A stretch of 50,846 nucleotides of DNA, from the IMG/VR virus record IMGVR_UViG_3300049020_000006, positions 1 to 50,846 of that record. One strand, 5' to 3'. A program made the position numbers and the translations under genes. This stretch comes from a virus. The notes below the pieces were generated by a model that was not told the origin of the DNA, searched no databases, and was given only the letters and a program-made list of their open reading frames with translations. Positions 15,075 through 23,393 of the stretch are shown piece after piece; position 1 is the stretch's first letter, and every line of letters begins with the position of its first letter.

Positions 15075-16859
15075 TTATTCAGTTGCGCTATCTGGTGCTT
15101 CGAACCTAGTGAAGTTGTTTTCCTTCTTCACGTAAAGAATCTTTGCTACTCTGCTCAATAATTCTTCCTTGTGCGAGATCAGGAAAATGTTCTTGTTGCG
15201 GTCACGAGCAGTCCGTTTCAGAATTTCCAAAGCGGCTTCACTTCCCTGCGCATCAATACCACTGTCCAACATTTCATCAACGAACATCAGGTTAACGGGG
15301 AAATTCAAACTCTCCCACACATCCCTGAATGCCCAGCTGGTTGACAGAATAACACGATTCATTTCACCGCGACTCAGCTGTTCAAAGTCAAAGTCTCTTC
15401 CCAGCAAATTGATCTCCACGGAAAGATCACTCTTGAACGTTACTTCGTGCGGGAGGTTCAGCTTCTCCAGATAGAAGTTCAATCTGTGGTTCAAGTGGTT
15501 GATATTCTGGTCAATGATTTTCTTTCTGATGAATGAATCTTTGCTTGTCAGCAACTTCAACAAGAAATCCTGATGCTTCAACAATGTCTGCATTTCATTC
15601 AGATTGTCATACGAAACTTCCTGGATACCTGATTGTGACAAGTGATCGATTTGATATTGGAAAGGATTTTCACTTTGTTCTTCACGAGCGATGGTGTCGG
15701 CCAATTGCTCCAAAGTGTTCTTGTGCTGTCTAGCATCGTCCATATTGTCGTAGAGGACCTGCGGCTCATCCCCAATGCTCTGTAGGGCATCCGTGAGCTC
15801 CTTTAGCGCGGCCTTAATGTCCTCAACCGTCATGTTCAAATCCAAGATTTCCTCTTCCAGCTTCTCCGAGCGGCGAGTAAGATCATTCAGGAGCTGAGTG
15901 TGTTTTTCATCATGCAGTTCAGTGCCACAAGTGTGGCACTTGTGCTCGATAACCGATGCAAGTTGATTCACAACTTGTTCAAACAGCGCGGTCTTAGTGG
16001 CAATATCTGAATCCTTGCGCCTAACATCCATTCGCATTTGGCTGATTTGTGATCGCAATTCCTTAAAATCCTGAAGATCAACGTGTGCTTTTAGTTCAGC
16101 ATCAATGTCAACTTCGCTCAATCCTTGGAAACTCTCGAGTGCTGATTGCAGTCGGGTATTTCTATCCACATCCCAAGTCTTGTGTTTGAGTTTGAGGTCG
16201 TTAATCGCGTTCTGGATTGTCGCATTGCTTTCCTGAACGGCTTTGATTCTGAATTCCTCTTCCTTGATCGAATCCTTGGTAGATTTTACCAATTCTTTCA
16301 GAATATCACTGCGGGTGCTGATCGCGCTGATACCCAACAATTCTTCGATCAGAACTCTCTGGTCACCAGGTTTCAATTTGAGGAAGGGGTCCGTGTATGT
16401 ATTCAGAGCGATAATATGACGAAACATTTCATGGCTGAAACCCAAAACTTTCTCAATTTCAATTTGAGTGTTTCTGCTATCGCCCTGACTTTCATCCGTA
16501 CCTTCGTCATTTACCAATCCGTCATTGACGTGATAACGAAGAAATGCTGGTTTGCGGCCACGCTCAATCTTATAAGTGTTGCCATCGCGAGTAAACTCAA
16601 TGGACACCGTCATGTTCTTGGCATTGATAGAATTAACCAAGTTATCCTTCTTCACATTGCTGAGTGGCTGACCGAACAACCCAAAGCTGATTGCTTGGAG
16701 AATTGTCGTCTTACCCACACCATTACGTGAATTGACGCCACCCGCGTCCAAGTTTTCACCCAACACCAATGTCAGGCCATCTTTGTCCAAATCCACGGCC
16801 TGTGGGCCATTACCCACAGTCAGGAAATTTCGCATACTCACATGAGAAAAATTCAACAT
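15075..16859 (-). CDS. 46: Recombination endonuclease subunit, gp46 (SbcC/Rad50-like)
   Basis: This 594-residue ATPase pairs with gp47 to resect DNA ends for recombination-dependent replication and host DNA breakdown. It shows the P-loop NGVGKT (46-51), two long coiled coils (about 180-300 and 325-460), a zinc hook CHTC (C308 and C311) at the turn between them, and the C-terminal ABC half with a signature-like LSRGEMNRV and a Walker B region (NLMFVDEMLDSGID), followed by the ISHKEE switch histidine. The length is close to T4 gp46 (560). It starts immediately after the gp47 stop (TAAATG on the minus strand). Confidence 0.94.
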   Translation of the reverse strand: MLNFSHVSMRNFLTVGNGPQAVDLDKDGLTLVLGENLDAGGVNSRNGVGKTTILQAISFGLFGQPLSNVKKDNLVNSINAKNMTVSIEFTRDGNTYKIERGRKPAFLRYHVNDGLVNDEGTDESQGDSRNTQIEIEKVLGFSHEMFRHIIALNTYTDPFLKLKPGDQRVLIEELLGISAISTRSDILKELVKSTKDSIKEEEFRIKAVQESNATIQNAINDLKLKHKTWDVDRNTRLQSALESFQGLSEVDIDAELKAHVDLQDFKELRSQISQMRMDVRRKDSDIATKTALFEQVVNQLASVIEHKCHTCGTELHDEKHTQLLNDLTRRSEKLEEEILDLNMTVEDIKAALKELTDALQSIGDEPQVLYDNMDDARQHKNTLEQLADTIAREEQSENPFQYQIDHLSQSGIQEVSYDNLNEMQTLLKHQDFLLKLLTSKDSFIRKKIIDQNINHLNHRLNFYLEKLNLPHEVTFKSDLSVEINLLGRDFDFEQLSRGEMNRVILSTSWAFRDVWESLNFPVNLMFVDEMLDSGIDAQGSEAALEILKRTARDRNKNIFLISHKEELLSRVAKILYVKKENNFTRFEAPDSATE

Positions 16860-17879
16860 TTATTGTAAACCTCGGTAAATCTCAATCAAGATATCAGAGC
16901 TAATACCAGTGCTCTGCACACTCTTCAGGCCATCAACCACAATCTGGTCAATTGATTGGAAGATTGCATTATCGTCAAACTCTTGATTGGCTTCTTCTTT
17001 ATGCAATGGGATTAGTTCGATTTTTCTAGCCTGATATTGGCTAACAAAAGTCTCACGAATAAACTGAGCTTCTTCGTATGAAATATCAACGTCAATACTG
17101 GCTCGGTTATAACTCTTCTCCAGAATGAACTGGCGAGGATTTTCCATCATCTCGCTAACTTTCATAGTCCGATACTTTGGGGCACCCGGCCATTCCTTGA
17201 ATTCTGGCTCTTTATCCCACTCCAGAAGCATCATACCACGATCATCATCCCAAGCATCAGAATAGCTGAATGGGAATGGATTTCCGATATAGATAATGTT
17301 CTCAATGGCTTGTCTCTTATGGAAGTGACCGCTGAACACATAATCTTGATTCTTGAAGTGGCTTCTATTCAAACCACCATGATCTGGCATTTCTGTCATA
17401 CCATTCATGAAGAAATGTGGCAATTCAAAATGCCCAAACATATATTTGGATTCGATTGTGGGAATAGTCATCCATTCATCAGCGACCATCCACGGCATAA
17501 AGGTCACATCACCCAGAGTTGTGGGTTCGTGAATAATTTGGATATTAGGTAGATTACGGCCAATTTCCACACTGTTGATTTCCCTCTTCTCACGATAAAA
17601 CAAATCGTGATTTCCTGGGATGAACCATACTTTTTCAAATGCACTGCTGAGACGTTCCATGTTACTCAACGAGTAATTCATGGTGCTCACATGCAGATTA
17701 TGTCTGTTATCGTGCCAGTCCCCACAGAAAACCATCTGGGTTGCGCCGAATTCTTTTGCTTGTTCTATGAACCAAGTGATGAAATCCTCGTTATCCTGAT
17801 TGGCCTGTCGATCGTTACCTCGACGGCCAAAGTGAATATCAGTGAATGCCACCACCTTATTAAAAAGTGGAGTTGTCAT
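16860..17879 (-). CDS. 47: Recombination endonuclease subunit, gp47 (SbcD/Mre11-like)
   Basis: This 339-residue calcineurin-like nuclease has the full metal-binding series: FTDIHFG (D14 and H16), FCGDWHDNRHN, IPGNHDLF, FGHFELPHF and FSGHFHKRQ. The length matches T4 gp47 (339). The first ATG of the frame is at 17879, with only a weak AATAAGAA upstream; a TTG at 17927 could extend it by 16 residues that are not part of the family, so I prefer the ATG. It sits between gp55 and gp46 on the same strand, with a large stem-loop in the gap to gp55. Confidence 0.94.
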   Translation of the reverse strand: MTTPLFNKVVAFTDIHFGRRGNDRQANQDNEDFITWFIEQAKEFGATQMVFCGDWHDNRHNLHVSTMNYSLSNMERLSSAFEKVWFIPGNHDLFYREKREINSVEIGRNLPNIQIIHEPTTLGDVTFMPWMVADEWMTIPTIESKYMFGHFELPHFFMNGMTEMPDHGGLNRSHFKNQDYVFSGHFHKRQAIENIIYIGNPFPFSYSDAWDDDRGMMLLEWDKEPEFKEWPGAPKYRTMKVSEMMENPRQFILEKSYNRASIDVDISYEEAQFIRETFVSQYQARKIELIPLHKEEANQEFDDNAIFQSIDQIVVDGLKSVQSTGISSDILIEIYRGLQ

Positions 17880-17903
17880 GTTCTTATTATTGTTTCGCTC
17901 GAG

Positions 17904-17945
17904 CAAACCCGTCAAATACGAAGCCAATCATATTCGACGGGTTTG
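17904..17945 (-). other. Long-loop inverted repeat between gp55 and gp47
   Basis: CAAACCCGTC (17904-17913) and GACGGGTTTG (17936-17945) form a perfect 10-bp stem with a 22-base loop, in the 70-base gap between the gp55 stop and the gp47 start. There is no U-run after it on the minus strand, so it is not a normal intrinsic terminator. RNA processing, a Rho-type pause or control of gp47 translation are options. Confidence 0.5.
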
Positions 17946-17949
17946 AGAT

Positions 17950-18900
17950 TCAATCCTGCGTGTCGTCCGATTCTTCCGTTTCTTCGACCTTAGGAGCAGG
18001 TATATATCCTTGTTCAACTTCACGTTTCATAGCTCTGGCGTATTCATAATCATTCTGTCTGGTGTAGGACGGACTGGCGCCGTTCATAATCAAAATGTCA
18101 TCACGAATATTCTGATTCTTCTTCTCAAGATTCAAAACCCGAGTGAAACAATTTTTAATTGTAGTCGTGTAGAACGCAAATGGGTTATCACTGACTGCTT
18201 CGTTGAACTGAAGACCAATCTGGCTGAGTTGCAACAACGCATGCGACTTCATCTCATCCAGGTAGGTGTAGGAACGCCAATTGCTTCTACGTGAGTAACG
18301 ATCCACCAAGATCATAAACATTTCAGCCAGGCGTCTAGTCATGGTGCCACGCACCATGTCAAAATGACCGTCCTCAATCGTTCCCTTCCAATGTGAACGC
18401 AATACTTCCTTGAATTCACCGTCAACCAGGATAAAGTGCTTGAATGGCAGGAATGGAGTTCGGGTGTGATTGGAATTTTCTCCCTTGCCTTTGCGCTTGC
18501 GATCTGGATCGAGTGGGATATGGGCCGAGGTCATGACTCGGAAAACAATGTCTTCAGTGGCGATAGTCTGTGGGTCAATCACCGCATCCTTGATCTCGCT
18601 TTGTTTTGCACCACTGGCCCGAAGTGTTGCTTTTCTTGCCTGAGTCATCAGATGAGCTTTTCGTACACGAGCTGCTTCGATGACTTCTTCCGTGATATCA
18701 GCCATCGTCGGCACGATGGTATCATGTTGTGCATATTTGGCTTCATAGAAGGCACAATATGTCAACTTGCTTTTGTGAATCTCAGCAAGGAATTCCTTGT
18801 TATTGATGTATTTCACCTTGGGAGGTTCTGTCCCAATAGTTACTTCTTCTTCATCGGATGCAAGCTCCAGTTCGTCATCCAATACTTCATCTTCGATCAT
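17950..18900 (-). CDS. 55: Late transcription sigma factor, gp55-like
   Basis: This 316-residue protein should direct host RNA polymerase to late promoters. The recognisable core is at about 210-275: NWRSYTYLDEMKSHALLQLS, then SDNPFAFYTTTIKNCFTRVL, then EKKNQNIRDD, matching sigma region 2 of T4 gp55. It is much longer than T4 gp55 (185 residues), with an acidic first 25 residues, about 90 further residues and a Lys/Arg-rich insert near 135 (DPDRKRKGKGENSNHTRTPF). AGGGA lies 11 bases upstream of the ATG. The T4-like late boxes across this window are its likely targets. Confidence 0.85.
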   Translation of the reverse strand: MIEDEVLDDELELASDEEEVTIGTEPPKVKYINNKEFLAEIHKSKLTYCAFYEAKYAQHDTIVPTMADITEEVIEAARVRKAHLMTQARKATLRASGAKQSEIKDAVIDPQTIATEDIVFRVMTSAHIPLDPDRKRKGKGENSNHTRTPFLPFKHFILVDGEFKEVLRSHWKGTIEDGHFDMVRGTMTRRLAEMFMILVDRYSRRSNWRSYTYLDEMKSHALLQLSQIGLQFNEAVSDNPFAFYTTTIKNCFTRVLNLEKKNQNIRDDILIMNGASPSYTRQNDYEYARAMKREVEQGYIPAPKVEETEESDDTQD

Positions 18901-19052
18901 TCTTATTATTCCCTGGCTATATTTCGCCCGTTTATGGACAGATAATGCTGACCACTTATTCGCTCATGATAAATTACATCATGTTTTCTATCAAATAGCT
19001 GATGTACTGCAAGTTATCTACGCAGATAAATCTACCAATAAATATCATTACC
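18901..19052. promoter_or_regulatory. Divergent control region between gp55 and the nucleotidyltransferase
   Basis: On the + strand AATAAATA at 19037-19044 matches 7 of 8 bases of the late box, only 8 bases before the ATG at 19053, so the transcript would be almost leaderless. On the minus strand I see AT-rich GAAATATAG sequences but no promoter I trust for gp55, which should be made before late time. A short inverted repeat ATGAT/ATCAT lies at 18966-18982. Confidence 0.45.
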
Positions 19053-19589
19053 ATGAACCAAATCATATTCACTTACGGGAGATTCAATCCCCCGACCAAA
19101 GGCCATGAAAGTCTTTTTAGGAAATGTGCCGAACTGGCTAAGATGGCAGGATGTGATTATCGAATTTATACCTCGGCAAGTTGTGACTCAAAATCCAACC
19201 CCTTGACCTTGGAACAAAAACTGCATTTCCTGCAATCGTTCTACCCAAATACGGATTTTTATCACAGCCAAACGATGTTTAGCGCTTGTCTGGATCTGGC
19301 GAAGGCTGGGTATCAGAAAGCAATCATCGTATTGGGAGAAGATCGAGGAAGTGATATGATTTCAAGTCTGCAGAAGTACATCGATCACCCAGATCCCAGC
19401 AAGTCGATTGGGTTGAGTGAAATATCGTTGTATCAACTGGAACGTCCACAAGACAGCGTTTCAGCTACATCGGCTAGGGTTCGTGTCCGAGAAGATGACT
19501 ATCAGGGGTTTGTAGAACTAATACCTGATGGTGACGAGAAGATTAAACGAGAACTCTTCGATGTTCTCAAGAAAGCATTGAGGGCATAA
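19053..19589 (+). CDS. Cytidylyltransferase-fold nucleotidyltransferase
   Basis: This 178-residue protein has the HxGH-type signature of the nucleotidyltransferase superfamily as GRFNPPTKGHESLF (9-22, with KGH in place of HxGH) and an ISSTxxR-like motif SATSARVR near residue 137. Relatives add an adenylyl or cytidylyl group to small phosphorylated molecules, for example in NAD salvage or sugar activation. The start at 19053 begins the conserved first strand (NQIIFTYGRF); an in-frame ATG at 19002 gives an unlikely extension. It heads the baseplate unit and is coupled by TAATG to the next gene. The substrate cannot be read from the sequence. Confidence 0.75.
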   Translation: MNQIIFTYGRFNPPTKGHESLFRKCAELAKMAGCDYRIYTSASCDSKSNPLTLEQKLHFLQSFYPNTDFYHSQTMFSACLDLAKAGYQKAIIVLGEDRGSDMISSLQKYIDHPDPSKSIGLSEISLYQLERPQDSVSATSARVRVREDDYQGFVELIPDGDEKIKRELFDVLKKALRA

Positions 19590-20500
19590 TGGCAAATATT
19601 TTCACTGGATTGGCAAGTAACGTCGACTCTGCGGTAAGTTATTCACAGAAGACAATTGACGGTTTGATCAGCAGTACCTTGCCAAATGTGCAAAACCTGC
19701 AGAATCAAATTGGACAAGTTACCAACGGATTGGGGAATCTTGGAGGGAATGGTTTCCTTCCACAAGACTCTACCATTATTTCTGGGGGTGGGATCGAATC
19801 ACCCACTGGTGCAGGTCAAAACGTACCGGGCGCCGCCAATGGCTCTACAACAGATTCTGGTGCGGATTCTGAAAAAGACTTCCGAGTCAAACTTAGAGCA
19901 CAGCCAGCAGCCATTGCGCAAGTCTACGGTCCTCAGGAACCAGACAACATCTTGGCACCTCTGTATATCACGAACGGCATGTTGTTTCCCTACACTCCCG
20001 TTATTGATTGGGGTCAACAGGTTGAATACAAGATGACATCGTTGACTCACAGTAACCAGGACTATTTCAGTTATTCCAACACACCAAGCACCAACATTCG
20101 AGTGAGTGGTGATTTCACGATTCAGAATCAACATGAAGGAGCTTACATGTTGGCTGTGATTCACTTCCTGCGCACAGTCAGCAAGATGTATTTCGGGAAG
20201 CCAATCAATGGTTACCCATCTGGAATGCCACCGCCAGTCCTTTTATTCAGCGGTTATGGCAACTACATGTTCAATGATCTACCAGTCATTGTCAAAGAGC
20301 ATTCCTACAGTTTGAGCAAGGAAGTTGATTACCTGGACTTGAACCTAGGTAACGGGAACACGGCTAGGTTGCCAGCAACCATGACGATAAGTATGACTCT
20401 AGTCGTACAGAACACGCCCAGAAAGCAGCGCGAAGAATTCAATTTGGATAAGTTCAGAACTGGTGAACTTATGAGAAACGGTAACAAGGGGTGGATCTAA
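19589..20500 (+). CDS. Tail-tube-fold baseplate protein (gp48/gp54-like candidate)
   Basis: This 303-residue protein has about 95 low-complexity Gly/Ser/Asn residues at its N-terminus, then a domain from about residue 97 (DFRVKLRAQPAAIAQVYGP) whose order of strands, the VSGDFTIQNQHEGAYMLAVI helix step and the final LPATMTISMTLVV strand resemble the tube-like fold shared by T4 gp48 and gp54, which cap the baseplate and start the tube. Placement before a gp53-like gene and hub genes agrees. I cannot say which of gp48 or gp54 it represents. Start and stop overlap neighbours as TAATG. Confidence 0.55.
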   Translation: MANIFTGLASNVDSAVSYSQKTIDGLISSTLPNVQNLQNQIGQVTNGLGNLGGNGFLPQDSTIISGGGIESPTGAGQNVPGAANGSTTDSGADSEKDFRVKLRAQPAAIAQVYGPQEPDNILAPLYITNGMLFPYTPVIDWGQQVEYKMTSLTHSNQDYFSYSNTPSTNIRVSGDFTIQNQHEGAYMLAVIHFLRTVSKMYFGKPINGYPSGMPPPVLLFSGYGNYMFNDLPVIVKEHSYSLSKEVDYLDLNLGNGNTARLPATMTISMTLVVQNTPRKQREEFNLDKFRTGELMRNGNKGWI

Positions 20501-20802
20501 TGGCTAAAACAAATTATCAATCGGATTCTCCCTACTATGGGAGCACGCAAACTCAATGGTATCTGTTACCACGTACCCATAGATCTATTCCCCCACATAG
20601 CAGTGATATGAAAATCACTATATCACCAAAGGATCACTTGAAGCCGTTCATGTTGAGTTACGAACTCTACGGAACTCCAGCCTATTGGTGGATCTTTTCC
20701 AGCAGAAACATGGATGTGATTCGTGATCCAATTTATGACTTCACCAGTGGTACGGTGATCTTTGCGCCCACCAAAGACAGAATCAATCAAATATTAGCAT
20801 AA
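20500..20802 (+). CDS. 53: Baseplate wedge protein, gp53-like
   Basis: This 100-residue protein carries the pattern FMLSYELYGTPAYWWIFSSR, then a RDPIYDFTSGTVIFAPTKDRI segment, typical of the small LysM-like wedge proteins of the gp53 type (YGdpxyWWiia followed by P...G..i..P). It should help lock wedges around the hub. The ATG at 20500 overlaps the previous stop (TAATG). It is shorter than T4 gp53 (196 residues), so only the LysM-like part is present; the symbol is tentative. Confidence 0.6.
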   Translation: MAKTNYQSDSPYYGSTQTQWYLLPRTHRSIPPHSSDMKITISPKDHLKPFMLSYELYGTPAYWWIFSSRNMDVIRDPIYDFTSGTVIFAPTKDRINQILA

Positions 20803-23390
20803 TGGCAGAAATTCCCAATAACAATTCGTTGACTCGTGTAGTCGCCGGCCCCACCAATTCTGAGCTGAAGGACACTGGCGTCCCATCGATACTCAGAAAC
20901 GTCGGAAGTGAATACACGGATGCCGATCTTTCCTTTCTCAACAAAAGAGAAAGCATCCCAAAGTTGCCAAATGCAACGGTCATCAACGACACAAACCCCA
21001 ATGGTGTTGAATATACGAATCCAACCCCACCGGAAGAAGGTGATCCGGAATTCATGGGTCCAACTTATAACTTCAATGGTAAGGACCCCGATACCGTATT
21101 TGATGCCTTGAACTCACAAGAGGGGTGGCACTATAACAAATTGAGTGATTATCATCTACCCACATACAAGATTCGTTTCTTTATGACGGAAGACACTCCG
21201 TTTACTTTCAAGGAATTTAATGGAAGTTACGACGCATTTGTAAAACATTTGACGTACGACCGAAAGCAAACAACGATCGTTGAATCTGGTGTCACTGGTA
21301 TGAATATTTCTAGTTTAGAACTGGCTACCAGAGTTGCACCCAATATCGACACTAGAAGCATGATTACTGCTGAAATGGTGTTGCATGTGCATGAACCACT
21401 GGGTGTGAACTTGATGGACATCATGGCATCAACAGCAAAGGAATTGGGCGTCAAGAATTATAGTAAGACGGGATACTTTTTAGAGATCAAGTTCCAGGGC
21501 TATGAGGACGATTACACCCAAGATGAGATAAAATATGAAGGTGGTAAGATAGAAACCAATATCTATAGAAATGCGCCAAATCGAGGCGTTTGGTTGTATT
21601 ACGTCCACTTGACTGAAATCCAAAGTGAAATCAACTCCACGGGGAGCAATTACAAACTTACTCTTCAGATGTTCGAAGAACTATTCAATGACAAGGACGT
21701 TCTTCAGATTCCTGATACCACGATGCCACAAGGCGGGACCATCAACGAAATGTTGGAGGACTTTGCTGATAAACTCAACAAGAGTGTTATCACCATGTAC
21801 GGATATCCACTGATGACGTATAAGTTCTTAGTCAAGGATTTGGTACATGATGGAAAGGAATATAAACCTGGTGAGTTTTCAGTTTCTGCAGCCAATATTC
21901 ATTATCAGGAACGAAAATCTAACACAATGGAAAAGGCACACAAGGAGCTCAATGGGTCGTTTAGTCGTGGTACTATGATTCACGATGCCGTTGAGATGAT
22001 GTTTGGTGCCAGTGAAGATGCAATGAAATTGGCAAAGGATGTCGAAGCTCAGGAAGAATTGAACTCCAATGACAAGAAAATGCGTAGTTGCATTATTTGG
22101 AGAGTCAGACCAGTTGTTGAACATACTGATTACGACTTTGCCACTGAAAAGTATGTGGCAACTTACACGATTATCGTGTCTGGGCATCTGACGCAAGTTC
22201 CAGTATTGACTCGAGAACAGGTTGAAATCAGCAAAGAACCAGAAGTTCAAAAGAAGAATTTGATTATGTTGCGGAAGGCTGGCTATTTGGCAAAGCGTTA
22301 TGACTACATCTTCAGCGGATTGAATACCGAAGTTCTAAACTTTGATCTGAAGTTGAATATGAATTGGTCTAACGTTCTACCAAAAGTTATGGGTTTGAAC
22401 AACAGTATGCCTACTCAGGCGGCGCATGACATCTACAGAAAGGATGTCCCGACATTCGATGACTTGAAATCTAATGTTACTGGGAATCAATCTAAACTGT
22501 CAGTTCTGAATCAACAATTGCGTGATAAACGTGATGCCAACAACACACTGCTAAACCTTGATAAGATTCCAGACAAGGGGGATGGTAGTGATAGTCCTAG
22601 AGCAAAAGCGAAAGCTGAAGCTGAAGCCAGATTGGCATCCGTACCATTGACCGATCGTGAACTCTCGGAAGACATCGAGGAATTGAAAAAGGTGATTTCG
22701 AAGGAAAGAGAAGATTTGCAAGTGGCTGGTAAAGCCAGGATTCCCCCAGTAAATCCAGATCGAGAAACTGTCAAGTACGCGGAAGAGATTGAATACGAAC
22801 AACGACTTACTGAAAGTTCCAAGCCTATCCCCGTTAGCGTTACAGAATCCAATGAAGATACGAGATTCTTCTTCTCTGGTGGACTTCCGGATTCCTATCA
22901 CAGAGATCGAGCTATTATGGGTGCTGTGATGGACCAAGTATACAACGTGGCTGGTATGGAAATGCTGCAGAACATTGAGTTAGAAGTTCGTGGTGATCCA
23001 TATTGGTTGGGTGGTGGCAACATCATGAGAACCGTATTGGCCATTCAGAATGAAAAAGTCAACACTCAGGAGCCGGATTTGAATGATGAATCCTTTGGGC
23101 CTAACTATGATAAAGGTGCCATCATGTTCTTGTTGTCATTCCGTTATCCAAATGGTGTGGCCGATGATGGTTCTCCAATCCTGAAACCGCATGAGTTCTT
23201 TACTGGCGTCTATCAAGCCATTGAGATCAATCATACCTTTAGTGGTGGATTGTTTAAGCAAACCATAAAAGCAAACCGTCACAAACTTCAAGATGTGTTC
23301 AAAGCATTCGGTGTTCCTAATGAAGTGACGCCCATTGCTAACCCAGCTCCAGCCACGCCAGCAACATTCAGTGACGTAAAGAGAACATAA
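20802..23390 (+). CDS. Large baseplate hub-type structural protein (862 aa)
   Basis: The first 110 residues are polar and low in complexity. Residues about 120-370 form a beta-rich domain (YKIRFFMTEDTPFTFKEF start). A mixed region follows to about 560. Residues 565-690 are a charged helical linker (KAKAEAEARLASVP region). A C-terminal beta domain ends FSGGLFKQTIKANRHKLQD, which resembles the ends of hub proteins of the gp27 type. It lies between the gp53-like gene and the gp5 lysozyme gene, where T4-like phages outside the coliphages often put the hub. I infer a hub role; the family match is not certain. Confidence 0.5.
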   Translation: MAEIPNNNSLTRVVAGPTNSELKDTGVPSILRNVGSEYTDADLSFLNKRESIPKLPNATVINDTNPNGVEYTNPTPPEEGDPEFMGPTYNFNGKDPDTVFDALNSQEGWHYNKLSDYHLPTYKIRFFMTEDTPFTFKEFNGSYDAFVKHLTYDRKQTTIVESGVTGMNISSLELATRVAPNIDTRSMITAEMVLHVHEPLGVNLMDIMASTAKELGVKNYSKTGYFLEIKFQGYEDDYTQDEIKYEGGKIETNIYRNAPNRGVWLYYVHLTEIQSEINSTGSNYKLTLQMFEELFNDKDVLQIPDTTMPQGGTINEMLEDFADKLNKSVITMYGYPLMTYKFLVKDLVHDGKEYKPGEFSVSAANIHYQERKSNTMEKAHKELNGSFSRGTMIHDAVEMMFGASEDAMKLAKDVEAQEELNSNDKKMRSCIIWRVRPVVEHTDYDFATEKYVATYTIIVSGHLTQVPVLTREQVEISKEPEVQKKNLIMLRKAGYLAKRYDYIFSGLNTEVLNFDLKLNMNWSNVLPKVMGLNNSMPTQAAHDIYRKDVPTFDDLKSNVTGNQSKLSVLNQQLRDKRDANNTLLNLDKIPDKGDGSDSPRAKAKAEAEARLASVPLTDRELSEDIEELKKVISKEREDLQVAGKARIPPVNPDRETVKYAEEIEYEQRLTESSKPIPVSVTESNEDTRFFFSGGLPDSYHRDRAIMGAVMDQVYNVAGMEMLQNIELEVRGDPYWLGGGNIMRTVLAIQNEKVNTQEPDLNDESFGPNYDKGAIMFLLSFRYPNGVADDGSPILKPHEFFTGVYQAIEINHTFSGGLFKQTIKANRHKLQDVFKAFGVPNEVTPIANPAPATPATFSDVKRT

Positions 23391-23393
23391 GAA

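Noticed and set aside
17880-17927. TTG at 17927 as the gp47 start
   Set aside because: It adds 16 residues not typical of the family and would place part of the start region in the stem-loop. The ATG at 17879 gives the usual length.
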